A DNA stretch of 64,000 bases from DATBJJ01 sp036556425 (lineage in GTDB: Bacteria > Acidobacteriota > Vicinamibacteria > Vicinamibacterales > 2-12-FULL-66-21), in contig DATBJJ010000169.1 in assembly GCA_036556425.1 (NCBI GenBank), positions 31,464 through 95,463 on the forward strand, written 5' to 3'. The translations under genes and the position numbers were made by a program. The notes under the pieces were generated by a model that saw only the letters and a program-made list of their open reading frames with translations, was not told the DNA's origin and did no database searches. Shown piece by piece: positions 22,944 through 31,729 of this stretch (its first letter is position 1; each line of letters begins with the position of its first letter).

Positions 22944-25900
22944 CTAGAATGTCAACCGCGCGCCGAGGAAGAACCGCCGCGGATCGAGGAAGCGGATCGG
23001 CGCGCCGAACGGCGTGGCGCCCGCGCCCGCCACGAGATCCTGATCGCGGATCGAGTTCTGGTTGTCGAATATGTTGAAGATGTCGACGAAGAACTCGGTG
23101 CCGAAACCCTGATTGAAGCGGTACTTGTACTGCGCGCGCACATCGAACTGTCCCCAGCTCGGGTTCTGCAGCGAGCCGATCGCGTCCGGCGCGACCCACC
23201 GCTCCAGCACACCGGCATACACGTAGCCGGGCGCCGGAACCTGGATCGGCAGGTTGCGACCGGAGGCAATTTCCGTGCGGCTGGCGACCGTGCCGGAATT
23301 CCAGCGATACGCGGCGCCGAACTCGATGCCCCTCGGGAACATGTAGGAGCCGGCGACCTTGAAGAGGTGCGGGATGAGCCCCGGCTGCCGCTTGTAGGTA
23401 TCCGGCGCGAGCGGATCCAGATAGAGCACGTCGCCCTGGAAGTCCGCGTTCGAGTCGGAGTTCGTGTTGCCCTTCGCCCAGTTGTAGGTGTACGACCCGA
23501 GGAACTGCCAGTTGTTGCTGTAGCGCTTGCGGAAGATCAAGTCGAGGCCCTGATAGTTCCGCTTGCCGCCGTTCAGCGTCGCAATGACGAAGTTCGATCC
23601 CGGGTTCGCCGCGTAGCCGAAGTAATCGAGGCCGAGCCACAGCGACTGCGGATCGTCGAGCGGGCCGCCGTAATCGGTCGAGTGACCGTCGGTCGCGAAC
23701 GCGAAGAGCGCGAGGTCGTAGTCCTCGAGGATGTCGCGCGTCCGGCGATAGGTGTAGTTGGCCTCCGCGCTCATGTTGCGTCCGAGGTCCACCTGATACC
23801 CGGTGCTGAAGTCGTCCGTGTAGGGCGTCTTCGTCGTCGGTGCGAAGAACGCGTCCTGCTGGACCGCGCCGCCGCGGATACGATAGTTGACCCACTGATT
23901 GAAAGGCGCGGGGAAGAAGACCTGCTCGTTGAGGACCGACCCGGTGAGCGTGCCCGCGAAGTTGGTCATGTTGTTCCGGATCGGATCGTAATAGCGGCCG
24001 TAGTAGCCGTACGCCTTGTGACGGCCATCGCCGAGCACGTCATACGCTACGCTCAAGCGCGGCGCGATCGCCCAGTCGAACGTGAAGATGTTCTCGCCGG
24101 TCGTCGCGAAGTGCTCCCACCGCTCGCCGCGGATGCCGACATTGAACGTCAGGCGGTTGATCTGGAACTGATCCTGCGCGAAGAAGCTCAGGCCCTTCGA
24201 CTTGGTCAGCTGCGGACCGAGCTCGGCCTGGAGCGTACGATCGTACTGAACGGTGCCGTTTGCCGCGTTGACGGTGTTGAACACGAGGCGCGAGCCCAAC
24301 TCGGCGGCGGTAATCGTGCCGTTGCCGTCAGCGTCGAAGACCGAATAGAACTGCGCCCTGTTCGGCAGGCCGTTGATCGTGTTGATCAGGCCGCCGAAGT
24401 CGGACGTGTTGTTCACGTTGAAGTCGCGTCCGCTGAAGCTGCCGGTCGAGACCTCCGAAGCGGTGAGACCGACGAGCCCCGGCTGCAGGGACGTCAAGGT
24501 GGCGGACTCGAGGAACGTGGTGTTGCGGAAGTTCTCGTTCCGCTGCCACTCGAGGCCGCCCTTGATCGTGTGCTTGCCGAAGTTGTACTGGATCGATCCG
24601 CGCACGCCGTCGGTGTCGCGCTGGTTGATCAGATCCTGGCCGAATCCGCCGCGCTGCTCGTCGGTCAGCACCCGGCTATCTGTCGAGCGGTAGATGACCG
24701 TGTTCGACTGCTCGCGAATCGCCGAGAGGTCCGTCACTTCGCCGTTGTGCTTGAAGTACGCGACTTCGATGAGCGCAGGCCCCTGCAGACGCGAGTAGTT
24801 GAACGTGTAGTTGTCGCCGCCCTGCACGCGCGCGCGATCGCGGGCGTTCGTCAGGTTGCGATCGCGGCGTCCGCTGATATCCGTAGGGTCGTTGAGGAAC
24901 GTGAAGCTGACCGAGTCGCTCCGCGTCGGCGTCCACGTGCCCTTCGCGTAGCCCTGATCCTGCTCGTTCTTCACCGTCCGCATGAACTGCTGCGTGTCGA
25001 GCGTCGTGACGTCGTCCTCACGATTCAGGCGGCGGTAGCTGCCGAAGAACCACGCCTTGTCGGGATAGATCGGCCCGCCGACCGTGAACGCGGCGTCGAA
25101 CGTCGAGAACTCCTCGTTCGCGGAGTTCTTGTTGTCGGCCACGAGGCTGGCGTTCTGGAAGAAGTAGTTGCCGGATCCGTGGAACGCGTTCGTGCCCGAC
25201 TTCGTGATGACGCTCGACAGCAGGCCGGGGGCGCCGACGAACTCCGCCGGAATGCCTCCCGTCAACACCTTCTGCTCCTGAATGATCTCTGTGTTCAGGT
25301 TGGAGCCGAACGTGCCGGTCACGGGGTCGGTGACGTTGATGCCGTTGAAGTAGTAGAAGTTGTCGCTCGAGACGCCGACGTTGCCGCCGATGTCGCTGTA
25401 GTTGACGCCCGACTTCGACGCCGGGTTGCCCGCCTGCTGCGGATCGTCGGGCAGCACGCCCGGCACGAGCTGCAGATAGCTCTGATAGGAGCGGCCCGTC
25501 GGGAGCGACTCTGTGAGCTGCAGCGTGATGTCCTGACCGGTCGTCGCACTCTTCGTGTCGACAATCGGCGACTCCGCCGTCACCTGCACCTGCTCCGTGA
25601 CGCCGCCGACGGTCAGCGAGACGCGAAGCGTCGCGGTCTGACCGGATCGGACGAGCACGTTCTCGTTGCGGTTCGGCCGGAAGCCTTGCAGCTCCGTCGT
25701 GACGATGTAGCGCGCCGACGGTGCGAGACCGACGAGCAGCGCTCGGCCTTCAGAATCCGTGACCGCGTCGCGCTTCGTCACGCTGTCGGTCGCGGTCGCG
25801 ACAACATTGGCGCCAGGGATCGGCAAGCCGCCCTGGTCCTGTACGAGCACTTCGATTGTTCCGGTTTCCGTGACCTGGGCCACGGCCGGGCGCCCGAACG

Positions 25901-25958
25901 CCGCCAACGCCAGCACGGCGAGGGCCAACGAACCGGCGAGTTTCTTCATGGTCTTCAC
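22944..25958 (-). CDS. TonB-dependent receptor with carboxypeptidase-regulatory-like domain
   Basis: About 1004 residues. A signal peptide (KKLAGSLALAVLALAAFG, cleavage at AVA-QVTE) precedes a carboxypeptidase-regulatory-like domain (TIEVLVQDQGGLPIPGANVVATAT, about 30-115), a plug (TGQDITLQLTESLPTGRSYQSYL, FYYFNGINVTDP) and a beta-barrel ending in FLGARLTF. It should import an unknown ligand across the outer membrane. GTG at 25958 is chosen because GGAGG lies seven bases away; an ATG three codons later (25949) is the alternative. An EF-hand-like loop, DADGNGTITAAE, lies at about residues 542-553. Monocistronic, with a strong terminator downstream. Confidence 0.92.
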   Translation of the reverse strand: MKTMKKLAGSLALAVLALAAFGRPAVAQVTETGTIEVLVQDQGGLPIPGANVVATATDSVTKRDAVTDSEGRALLVGLAPSARYIVTTELQGFRPNRNENVLVRSGQTATLRVSLTVGGVTEQVQVTAESPIVDTKSATTGQDITLQLTESLPTGRSYQSYLQLVPGVLPDDPQQAGNPASKSGVNYSDIGGNVGVSSDNFYYFNGINVTDPVTGTFGSNLNTEIIQEQKVLTGGIPAEFVGAPGLLSSVITKSGTNAFHGSGNYFFQNASLVADNKNSANEEFSTFDAAFTVGGPIYPDKAWFFGSYRRLNREDDVTTLDTQQFMRTVKNEQDQGYAKGTWTPTRSDSVSFTFLNDPTDISGRRDRNLTNARDRARVQGGDNYTFNYSRLQGPALIEVAYFKHNGEVTDLSAIREQSNTVIYRSTDSRVLTDEQRGGFGQDLINQRDTDGVRGSIQYNFGKHTIKGGLEWQRNENFRNTTFLESATLTSLQPGLVGLTASEVSTGSFSGRDFNVNNTSDFGGLINTINGLPNRAQFYSVFDADGNGTITAAELGSRLVFNTVNAANGTVQYDRTLQAELGPQLTKSKGLSFFAQDQFQINRLTFNVGIRGERWEHFATTGENIFTFDWAIAPRLSVAYDVLGDGRHKAYGYYGRYYDPIRNNMTNFAGTLTGSVLNEQVFFPAPFNQWVNYRIRGGAVQQDAFFAPTTKTPYTDDFSTGYQVDLGRNMSAEANYTYRRTRDILEDYDLALFAFATDGHSTDYGGPLDDPQSLWLGLDYFGYAANPGSNFVIATLNGGKRNYQGLDLIFRKRYSNNWQFLGSYTYNWAKGNTNSDSNADFQGDVLYLDPLAPDTYKRQPGLIPHLFKVAGSYMFPRGIEFGAAYRWNSGTVASRTEIASGRNLPIQVPAPGYVYAGVLERWVAPDAIGSLQNPSWGQFDVRAQYKYRFNQGFGTEFFVDIFNIFDNQNSIRDQDLVAGAGATPFGAPIRFLDPRRFFLGARLTF

Positions 25959-26375
25959 TCGATCGCCTCCATCATGGTTCCGGCGCGCGCCGGATTGTGC
26001 GGTGGAACTCATCCGTTATTCGTCCCTGCCCTGGATAACTGGATTTGCCTCAAGGCTGGCTCTGACGTAAGTGATGAGAGCTCACGGACAGGGACAGAAC
26101 GCTACGAACACGGGACAGATCGCACACGGCTTGCCAGTCGAAGTCCAAGGCGAAAGTGGCCCTGATTGCGTTCAAATACTGCCGTTTATCACATCATTAG
26201 CGATATTCGTCCCTCAGTTCGTCCCAACGCGCTACCGGCCGATCCAAGTCGTCGAGTCTCCCCGATCCGGCCGTTTGGACTGGGAAAATCGGGGACACCC
26301 AATCGGGACACCCAAGGTTGGGTGTCCCGATTGGGTGTCCCCGCCCTACAATCCACGCTACAGATGAGGATCGAT
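25959..26375. other. Intergenic region between divergent receptor and S9 peptidase genes
   Basis: This 417-base gap must hold promoters for both divergent genes, but no -35/-10 pair is convincing. It contains the 52-bp palindrome at 26291-26342 and two copies of TATTCGTCCCT (near 26017 and 26205). I see no gene in it. Confidence 0.5.
26291..26342. repeat. Perfect 52-bp palindrome of GGGACACCC/GGGTGTCCC units
   Basis: Arms of 25 bases (26291-26315 and 26318-26342) are exact reverse complements around a two-base centre. Each arm itself contains two copies of GGGACACCCAA, so the element is a repeat inside an inverted repeat. It lies 33 bases before the S9 peptidase start. It resembles a REP/BIME-type element; no transposase is near. 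Confidence 0.92.
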
Positions 26376-29216
26376 ATGCGACCGAAGACTTTGCGCCGCT
26401 TTGCCGTACTGCTTGCGATCCTGAGCACAGCCGCGGTCGGGAGCACTCAATCGAAGGCACCCGTCAGCGCCGCCGACTACGGCAAGTTCGAAACGCTGAT
26501 CACGTCGGCTCGCGGCGGGTTGTCGCCCGACGGACGATGGCTCGCGTACGCCGCCAATCGATCGAATCGGAACAACGAGCTGCGCATCACCGAGGTGAGC
26601 GGTGGGTCGACGAAGACGATCGCGTTCGCGTCGCAGCCGTCGTTCTCGTCCGATTCGCGATGGGCCGCGTACGGGATCGGCTATTCGGAGGCGCAGGAAG
26701 AGAAACTGCGTCAGCAGAAGAAGCCCATCCATCGCAAGGCCGGCATCCTCGAGCTCGCGTCCGGGACGATGAGCACGATCGACGGCGTCGAGTCGTTCGC
26801 GTTCAACGCGAGCGGGACGCATCTCGCGATGAAGCGATATGCGCCGGAGCGCAAGGACGCCGAAGGATCGACGCCGCCTGCCGAGCCCGCGCCGGCCGGC
26901 GCGACGCTCGTCGTCCGCCATCTCGCGTCGGGACGCGACACGTCGTTTGGAAACGTCACCGAGTTCACGTGGCAGGAAAAAGGCGCGCGGCTCGCGATGG
27001 CGATCGGCTCCGACGACAAGACCGGCAACGGCGTCCACGTGTTCGATCCGGAAACGGGATCGTTGAAAGTGCTCGACTCGTCGCCGTCGGTCTACGCCGG
27101 ACTCACGTGGCGGAAGGACGAAAACGATCTCGCGGTGCTGAGAGCGGCAACCGACGATCGGCGTGACGGCTCGACGCACGCGATTCTCGCGTGGCGCGGC
27201 CTGGGCGAAACGCTGACGTACGATCCAGTCACTGCCTCTGACTTCCCCGCCGCCTCGCGCATCATTTCGTTCCGTCGCCCCTCGTGGTCCGACGACGGCC
27301 GCACGATCTTCGTCGGCGTCGCAAAGTGGAACGAGAAGATCAAGGACGCGGGTAAACCCACCTCCGCTGAAGCTGCGGCGGGTAAACCCAAGACCGAGAA
27401 TGGAAATGGCGCCGCCGCAAAAGATCCCGAGAGCGAGCCGGAGGAAGCGGCGAACGTCGATATCTGGCACGCGCGCGACGTGGACGTGATGCCGCGGCAG
27501 AAGATCAACGCGTCGAGCGATCGGCAGCGCAACCTGCTTTCAGCATGGCACCTCGATAGCAAGCGCTTCGTGCAGCTCGCCAAGGATTTTCAGGAGCGCG
27601 TCGTTCCCATTCGCAGGCAAAGGCTCGCGTACGCGCTGACGTGGTCGTCGTACGCGATGGAGCGCACGATCGGACGTCCGGCCGCCGACCTGTACCTCGT
27701 CGACATCGACACCGGATCGCGAACGAAGCTGAAGGAACGGATCGAGGATCAGTATCTCCAGGCGAGCCCGGGCGGAAAGTATCTGCTCTACCTGCAAGCG
27801 GACACGTACTGGACGCTCGACACGGCGACGAAGGCGGTCGCCAACGTCTCGAAGCCGGCCGTGACGTCGTTCGTCAATCGCGAATCGGATTTCACGATCA
27901 AGCAGAAGCCGACGTTCGGTATCGCGGGCTGGACCAAAGACGACGAGTCCGTGCTGATCTACGACAAGCTCGACGTGTGGCGTGTCGCCGCGAACGGCTC
28001 GAGCGCGACGCGCCTCACGGACGGCGCCGTCGAGCAGATCAGGCATCGGTACGTCCGCCTCGATCCGACCGAAGAGTGGATCGACACGGCGAAGCCGTTC
28101 TACGTCAGCCTCTTCGGCATCTGGACGAAGCGCTCGGGCTACGCGCGCGTCGATCCGGGTGCGTCATCCACCACGCCGGTGATCCTCGAGGACAAGAGCG
28201 TGACCGCGCTCGGGAAAGCCGAGAAGGCGGACGTCTACAGCTTCATCACGCAGCGATTCGACACGCCGCCCGCCGTGATGGTGGGCGCCACGCTCGAGGA
28301 CGCGAAGCCTGCCGCCAAATCGAATCCCTTCGCGAGCGATTACGCGTGGGGACGCTCGGAGCTCATCGAGTACAAGAACGAGCGCGGCGAGCGCCTGCAG
28401 GCGATCCTGACGTATCCGGCGGGCTACGAAGCAGGCAAGAAATATCCGATGGTCGTCTACATGTACGAGCGTCTCTCGGACGGCCTCCATCGATGGTCGA
28501 GTCCGTCCGAGCGTGATCCGTACAACCCCGCGGTCTTCACCAGCCTCGGATACATCCTGCTGCAGCCCGACATCGCCTTCCGTCCGCGCGAGCCTGGCGT
28601 GTCCGTCGCGGACTGCGTCGGCGCGGCGGTGAAGCGCGCGATAGCCATGGGCGTTGTCGATCCCGCGCGCATCGGGATCGTCGGCCACTCGTGGGGCGGA
28701 TTCGATACGGTGTACCTCGCGACGCACACGAACCTCTTCGCCGCCGGCGTCGCCGGCGCGCCGATCACGAACCTCGTGAGCAACTACGGCAACCATCATT
28801 GGAGCGCGGGAATCGCGGAAACGGATCACATCGAGACCGGGCAGCAGCGGATGGAAGTTCCGCTGTGGGAAGATCTGCCGGCATACATCCGGAACTCCGC
28901 CGTCTTCGGCGTCAGCACGATGAAAACGCCGCTGCTCGTCGCCTTCGGCGACAACGACGGCACCGTGCACTGGCATCAAGGCGTCGAGCTCTACAACATC
29001 GCGCGACGGGCGAAGAAAGATGTCGTGATGCTCGTGTATGGCGGAGAGGATCACAGCAATCGGAAGAAAGCGAATCAAATCGACTATCACCGACGGATCG
29101 TGCAGTGGTTCGGGCACTATCTGAAAGGCGAGCCCGCATCGCCGTGGATCACCGAAGGCGTCACCTTCCTCGATCGCGAACAGGAGCTGAAGCGTCTGAA
29201 AGCCAAGGGATCGTAG
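26376..29216 (+). CDS. Exported S9-family (prolyl oligopeptidase-type) serine peptidase
   Basis: A 946-residue peptidase with signal peptide (RRFAVLLAILSTAAVGST). The N-terminal two thirds are a beta-propeller (repeated blocks such as GGLSPDGRWLAYAANRS). The C-terminal alpha/beta hydrolase domain has Ser772 in GHSWGGFD, an Asp at 859 or 861 in GDNDGTVHW and His893 in GGEDHSNRKK, the expected triad order. It should cleave short peptides in the periplasm or outside. The ATG at 26376 has GAGGA at the right distance; an ATG four codons earlier lacks this. The PQQ-like gene follows after four bases and is probably co-transcribed. Confidence 0.93.
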   Translation: MRPKTLRRFAVLLAILSTAAVGSTQSKAPVSAADYGKFETLITSARGGLSPDGRWLAYAANRSNRNNELRITEVSGGSTKTIAFASQPSFSSDSRWAAYGIGYSEAQEEKLRQQKKPIHRKAGILELASGTMSTIDGVESFAFNASGTHLAMKRYAPERKDAEGSTPPAEPAPAGATLVVRHLASGRDTSFGNVTEFTWQEKGARLAMAIGSDDKTGNGVHVFDPETGSLKVLDSSPSVYAGLTWRKDENDLAVLRAATDDRRDGSTHAILAWRGLGETLTYDPVTASDFPAASRIISFRRPSWSDDGRTIFVGVAKWNEKIKDAGKPTSAEAAAGKPKTENGNGAAAKDPESEPEEAANVDIWHARDVDVMPRQKINASSDRQRNLLSAWHLDSKRFVQLAKDFQERVVPIRRQRLAYALTWSSYAMERTIGRPAADLYLVDIDTGSRTKLKERIEDQYLQASPGGKYLLYLQADTYWTLDTATKAVANVSKPAVTSFVNRESDFTIKQKPTFGIAGWTKDDESVLIYDKLDVWRVAANGSSATRLTDGAVEQIRHRYVRLDPTEEWIDTAKPFYVSLFGIWTKRSGYARVDPGASSTTPVILEDKSVTALGKAEKADVYSFITQRFDTPPAVMVGATLEDAKPAAKSNPFASDYAWGRSELIEYKNERGERLQAILTYPAGYEAGKKYPMVVYMYERLSDGLHRWSSPSERDPYNPAVFTSLGYILLQPDIAFRPREPGVSVADCVGAAVKRAIAMGVVDPARIGIVGHSWGGFDTVYLATHTNLFAAGVAGAPITNLVSNYGNHHWSAGIAETDHIETGQQRMEVPLWEDLPAYIRNSAVFGVSTMKTPLLVAFGDNDGTVHWHQGVELYNIARRAKKDVVMLVYGGEDHSNRKKANQIDYHRRIVQWFGHYLKGEPASPWITEGVTFLDREQELKRLKAKGS

Positions 29217-29220
29217 GAAG

Positions 29221-30462
29221 ATGAAAACTCATCGAGCGTTGCTCTTCGGAATCGCTGTCGCCATCGCGGCGGCCGACGCCTCGCGCGCGGCGGGCGATCG
29301 ATGGCCGCAGTGGCGCGGACCGGCGCGTACTGGAGTGCTCGCCGCGGACGAGGCGCCGGCGGCGTGGCCCGGCGAGTTGAAGAAAGGCTGGAGCGTCGAG
29401 GTCGGCGAGGGCTACTCCTCGCCGATCGCCGTCGACGGCAAGGTGTTCGTCCACTCGCGGCGCGATCCTGAGGAGACGATCACGGCGCTCGACCTCGCGA
29501 CCGGCCGGGTCGCATGGACGCAGAAATACGCGGCGCCCGTCGAAAAGAACCCATACGCCAAGCAGATGGCAAAGGGCCCCTATTCGACGCCGCTCTTCGC
29601 CGCCGGCCGGCTCTACACGCTCGGCACGACGGGCATTTTCTCCGCGTGGAACGCATCCACCGGCGCGCTCGTCTGGCGGAAGGATTTCTCGTCGCGTATC
29701 AGCACCGCGAAGCTCTTTTGCGGAACGGCGATGTCGCCGCTCCAGATCGCGGCGGGCATCATCCTGCATGTCGGCGACGATGCCGGCGGATCGATGATCG
29801 CGTTCGATCCGGCGACCGGCAACGAGAAGTGGACGACGACGGTCAACGGACCCGGGTACGCGTCGCCGCTCGAGGTCACGCTCTCCGGAACGCCGCAGAT
29901 CGTGACGATGACCACGCGATCGGTGATTGGCATCGAGTCCGCGTCGGGCAAGCTTCTGTGGGAGTTCCCGTTCAACGACGAATGGAACGAGAACATCGTC
30001 ACGCCCATCGCGACGGCGACCGGCGTGATCGTGTCCGGGGTGCGTCAAGGCACGCGGCGGCTGGCCGTCGAGAAGTCTGGAAGTACGTGGAGCGTCAAAG
30101 AAGCGTGGCACACGCCGGACGTCGCGATGTACATGAGCTCGCCCGTCCTCGCGCGCGGGACGCTCTTCGGACTGTCGTCGAAGCGGAAGGGGCAGTTCGT
30201 GGCGGTCGATCCCGAGAGCGGCAAGCTGCGATGGGCGACCGAAGGGCGCAACGCGTCGAGCGCGTCAGTCGTCGCGGCGGGCCAGCACTTGTTGTTCCTG
30301 ACGACGGAGTCGCAGTTGATAGTGACGCCGCTCGATCCGAACAGATTCGAGGAGCTACGGCGCTATACGGTCGCGCCGAGCGCAACGTATGCGCATCCAA
30401 TCGTGCTGCGCGATCGCATCATCGTCCGCGACGCAACGCACGTCACGGTGTGGTCGCTCTGA
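29221..30462 (+). CDS. Exported PQQ-like beta-propeller protein
   Basis: A 413-residue protein with a signal peptide (RALLFGIAVAIAAADASRAAG) followed by DRWPQWRGPARTG, the usual opening of acidobacterial and planctomycetal PQQ-like propellers. Repeats such as ITALDLATGRVAWTQ, FSAWNASTGALVWRKD, MIAFDPATGNEKWTT and FVAVDPESGKLRWATEG each have the A-x-D-x-x-TG-x-x-x-W blade motif. No dehydrogenase catalytic Asp or cytochrome domain is evident, so PQQ binding is not shown. It likely scaffolds or binds a ligand in the periplasm. It lies four bases after the S9 peptidase. Its last 20 bases overlap the convergent BNR lipoprotein gene. Confidence 0.88.
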   Translation: MKTHRALLFGIAVAIAAADASRAAGDRWPQWRGPARTGVLAADEAPAAWPGELKKGWSVEVGEGYSSPIAVDGKVFVHSRRDPEETITALDLATGRVAWTQKYAAPVEKNPYAKQMAKGPYSTPLFAAGRLYTLGTTGIFSAWNASTGALVWRKDFSSRISTAKLFCGTAMSPLQIAAGIILHVGDDAGGSMIAFDPATGNEKWTTTVNGPGYASPLEVTLSGTPQIVTMTTRSVIGIESASGKLLWEFPFNDEWNENIVTPIATATGVIVSGVRQGTRRLAVEKSGSTWSVKEAWHTPDVAMYMSSPVLARGTLFGLSSKRKGQFVAVDPESGKLRWATEGRNASSASVVAAGQHLLFLTTESQLIVTPLDPNRFEELRRYTVAPSATYAHPIVLRDRIIVRDATHVTVWSL

Positions 30463-31729
30463 CGTCCACGATTCTTCGGCCCTGAATGACCGGCCGGCCG
30501 TTCACCTGCGCGACCCAGACGAGAATCCAGTCGTGCTCTGACGCGGCAACGGCTGGATAGCTCACCCCTTCGCCCTCGAAGAACATTGGATCGGATGCCG
30601 CGCCATGCTCGACGTATCGCAGGACGATGCGGCGTACGCCGTCCGCGCGCTCATCCCACACAACCGCGCTCTTGCCGTGCTCGTCGGCGCCGATCTGCGG
30701 GTGCGCCGCTTCCGTGCGTCCCGAATCCAGTCGCACGCGTGACGAGAACGCCGGCCAATTGTGCGCCTCTGTCAGCGACGAATAGAAGATCGCCTTGCGT
30801 CCGTCGACGAGCGTCGGCCAGGTGACGTGCACGCCGCCGTGCATGTCGGCAGCCATCGACGGCCCGTCGTCAGGGCATCCGGCGATCGTCCAGTCGTCCG
30901 CGCTGAGACGCGCGGGATCGCCAAACGTCGCGCCGTTGTCGGTCGAGCGCGCGACCGCGATATCGCGCACGCTTTCCGGATAGATGTGGCGCCACGCGAC
31001 GTACACGCGATCGCCCGACGTCGCGACCGCGGTCTTGCAGCAGAAGCAGACGTTCGCGGCGACGGGATGCTCGGACCGCGGCCCGTCGCCCTTCCAACTC
31101 GCATGGAAGATGTCTTGACGCACATCCGGCATGGAGCGCGGCTTCGTTGCTCCGCCGGACGACTTGTGCTTCGCATGATCGCCGCGGTGGCCGCCGGACG
31201 GCGCCGCGTGGCGTCCGTCGAGCCACACCGCGTGCACGCCGCCGTCGTAGCCGAGCGTCATCGCATGCCATCCGCGCGCGCCATGAAGATCCTCACCCGC
31301 CACGGTGACGGCCTTCGCGAACGATTTGCCGCCGTCGCTGGACGACGAGTAGCGGATGACGGATCGATCGCCGTGGCGCGCCGGCCACGCGACGTGGATC
31401 ACGTTGCCAGGGCCGACCGCGACGCGCGGCGCCTGCTCGCCGGACGCGCGAGCGTCGCCGTCGAGGTCGTTGACGCGCGCCGGCGGGCCGAACGTTGCGC
31501 CGCCGTCGGTGCTGACACTGCAGTAGATGTCAGACCGCGCATCCGTCGATGCCGTCCAGACCACGGCAGCCGTTTTTCCCCACGCCGCCACCGACGGCGC
31601 CGCGTTCGACCGCTCGTCGATCGCGAACGTCAGCGACGCGGCGCTTTCCGACGATGGCGGTTGGCGACGGCAGCCCGTCAGAACGAGAAGCGCGGCTGCG
31701 GCAATCGCGATGCACGCTCTGGTGGCCAT
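30443..31729 (-). CDS. BNR-repeat lipoprotein with CxCC motif and His-rich loop
   Basis: A 428-residue lipoprotein: the leader RACIAIAAAALLVLTGC ends in a good lipobox with Cys20. The mature part has Asp-box/BNR repeats of sialidase-type propellers (YCSVSTDGGATFGPP, RYSSSSDGGKSFAK, VARSTDNGATFGDP). The Arg triad of active sialidases is not obvious. Two features suggest metal binding: a His-rich stretch near residues 175-193 (RHAAPSGGHRGDHAKHK) and Cys228, 230 and 231 in NVCFCCKTAV. Its start codon shares one base with the stop of the TonB receptor gene. It is the last gene of the cueR/copA-led operon, so an envelope copper-related role is inferred. Confidence 0.85.
   Translation of the reverse strand: MATRACIAIAAAALLVLTGCRRQPPSSESAASLTFAIDERSNAAPSVAAWGKTAAVVWTASTDARSDIYCSVSTDGGATFGPPARVNDLDGDARASGEQAPRVAVGPGNVIHVAWPARHGDRSVIRYSSSSDGGKSFAKAVTVAGEDLHGARGWHAMTLGYDGGVHAVWLDGRHAAPSGGHRGDHAKHKSSGGATKPRSMPDVRQDIFHASWKGDGPRSEHPVAANVCFCCKTAVATSGDRVYVAWRHIYPESVRDIAVARSTDNGATFGDPARLSADDWTIAGCPDDGPSMAADMHGGVHVTWPTLVDGRKAIFYSSLTEAHNWPAFSSRVRLDSGRTEAAHPQIGADEHGKSAVVWDERADGVRRIVLRYVEHGAASDPMFFEGEGVSYPAVAASEHDWILVWVAQVNGRPVIQGRRIVDVRATTP

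Noticed and set aside
23367..26165. A 932-codon open frame on the plus strand opposite the TonB receptor
   Set aside because: The product is an Arg/Glu/Val-rich sequence with no motifs, and the minus strand clearly encodes a receptor. It is a composition artefact.
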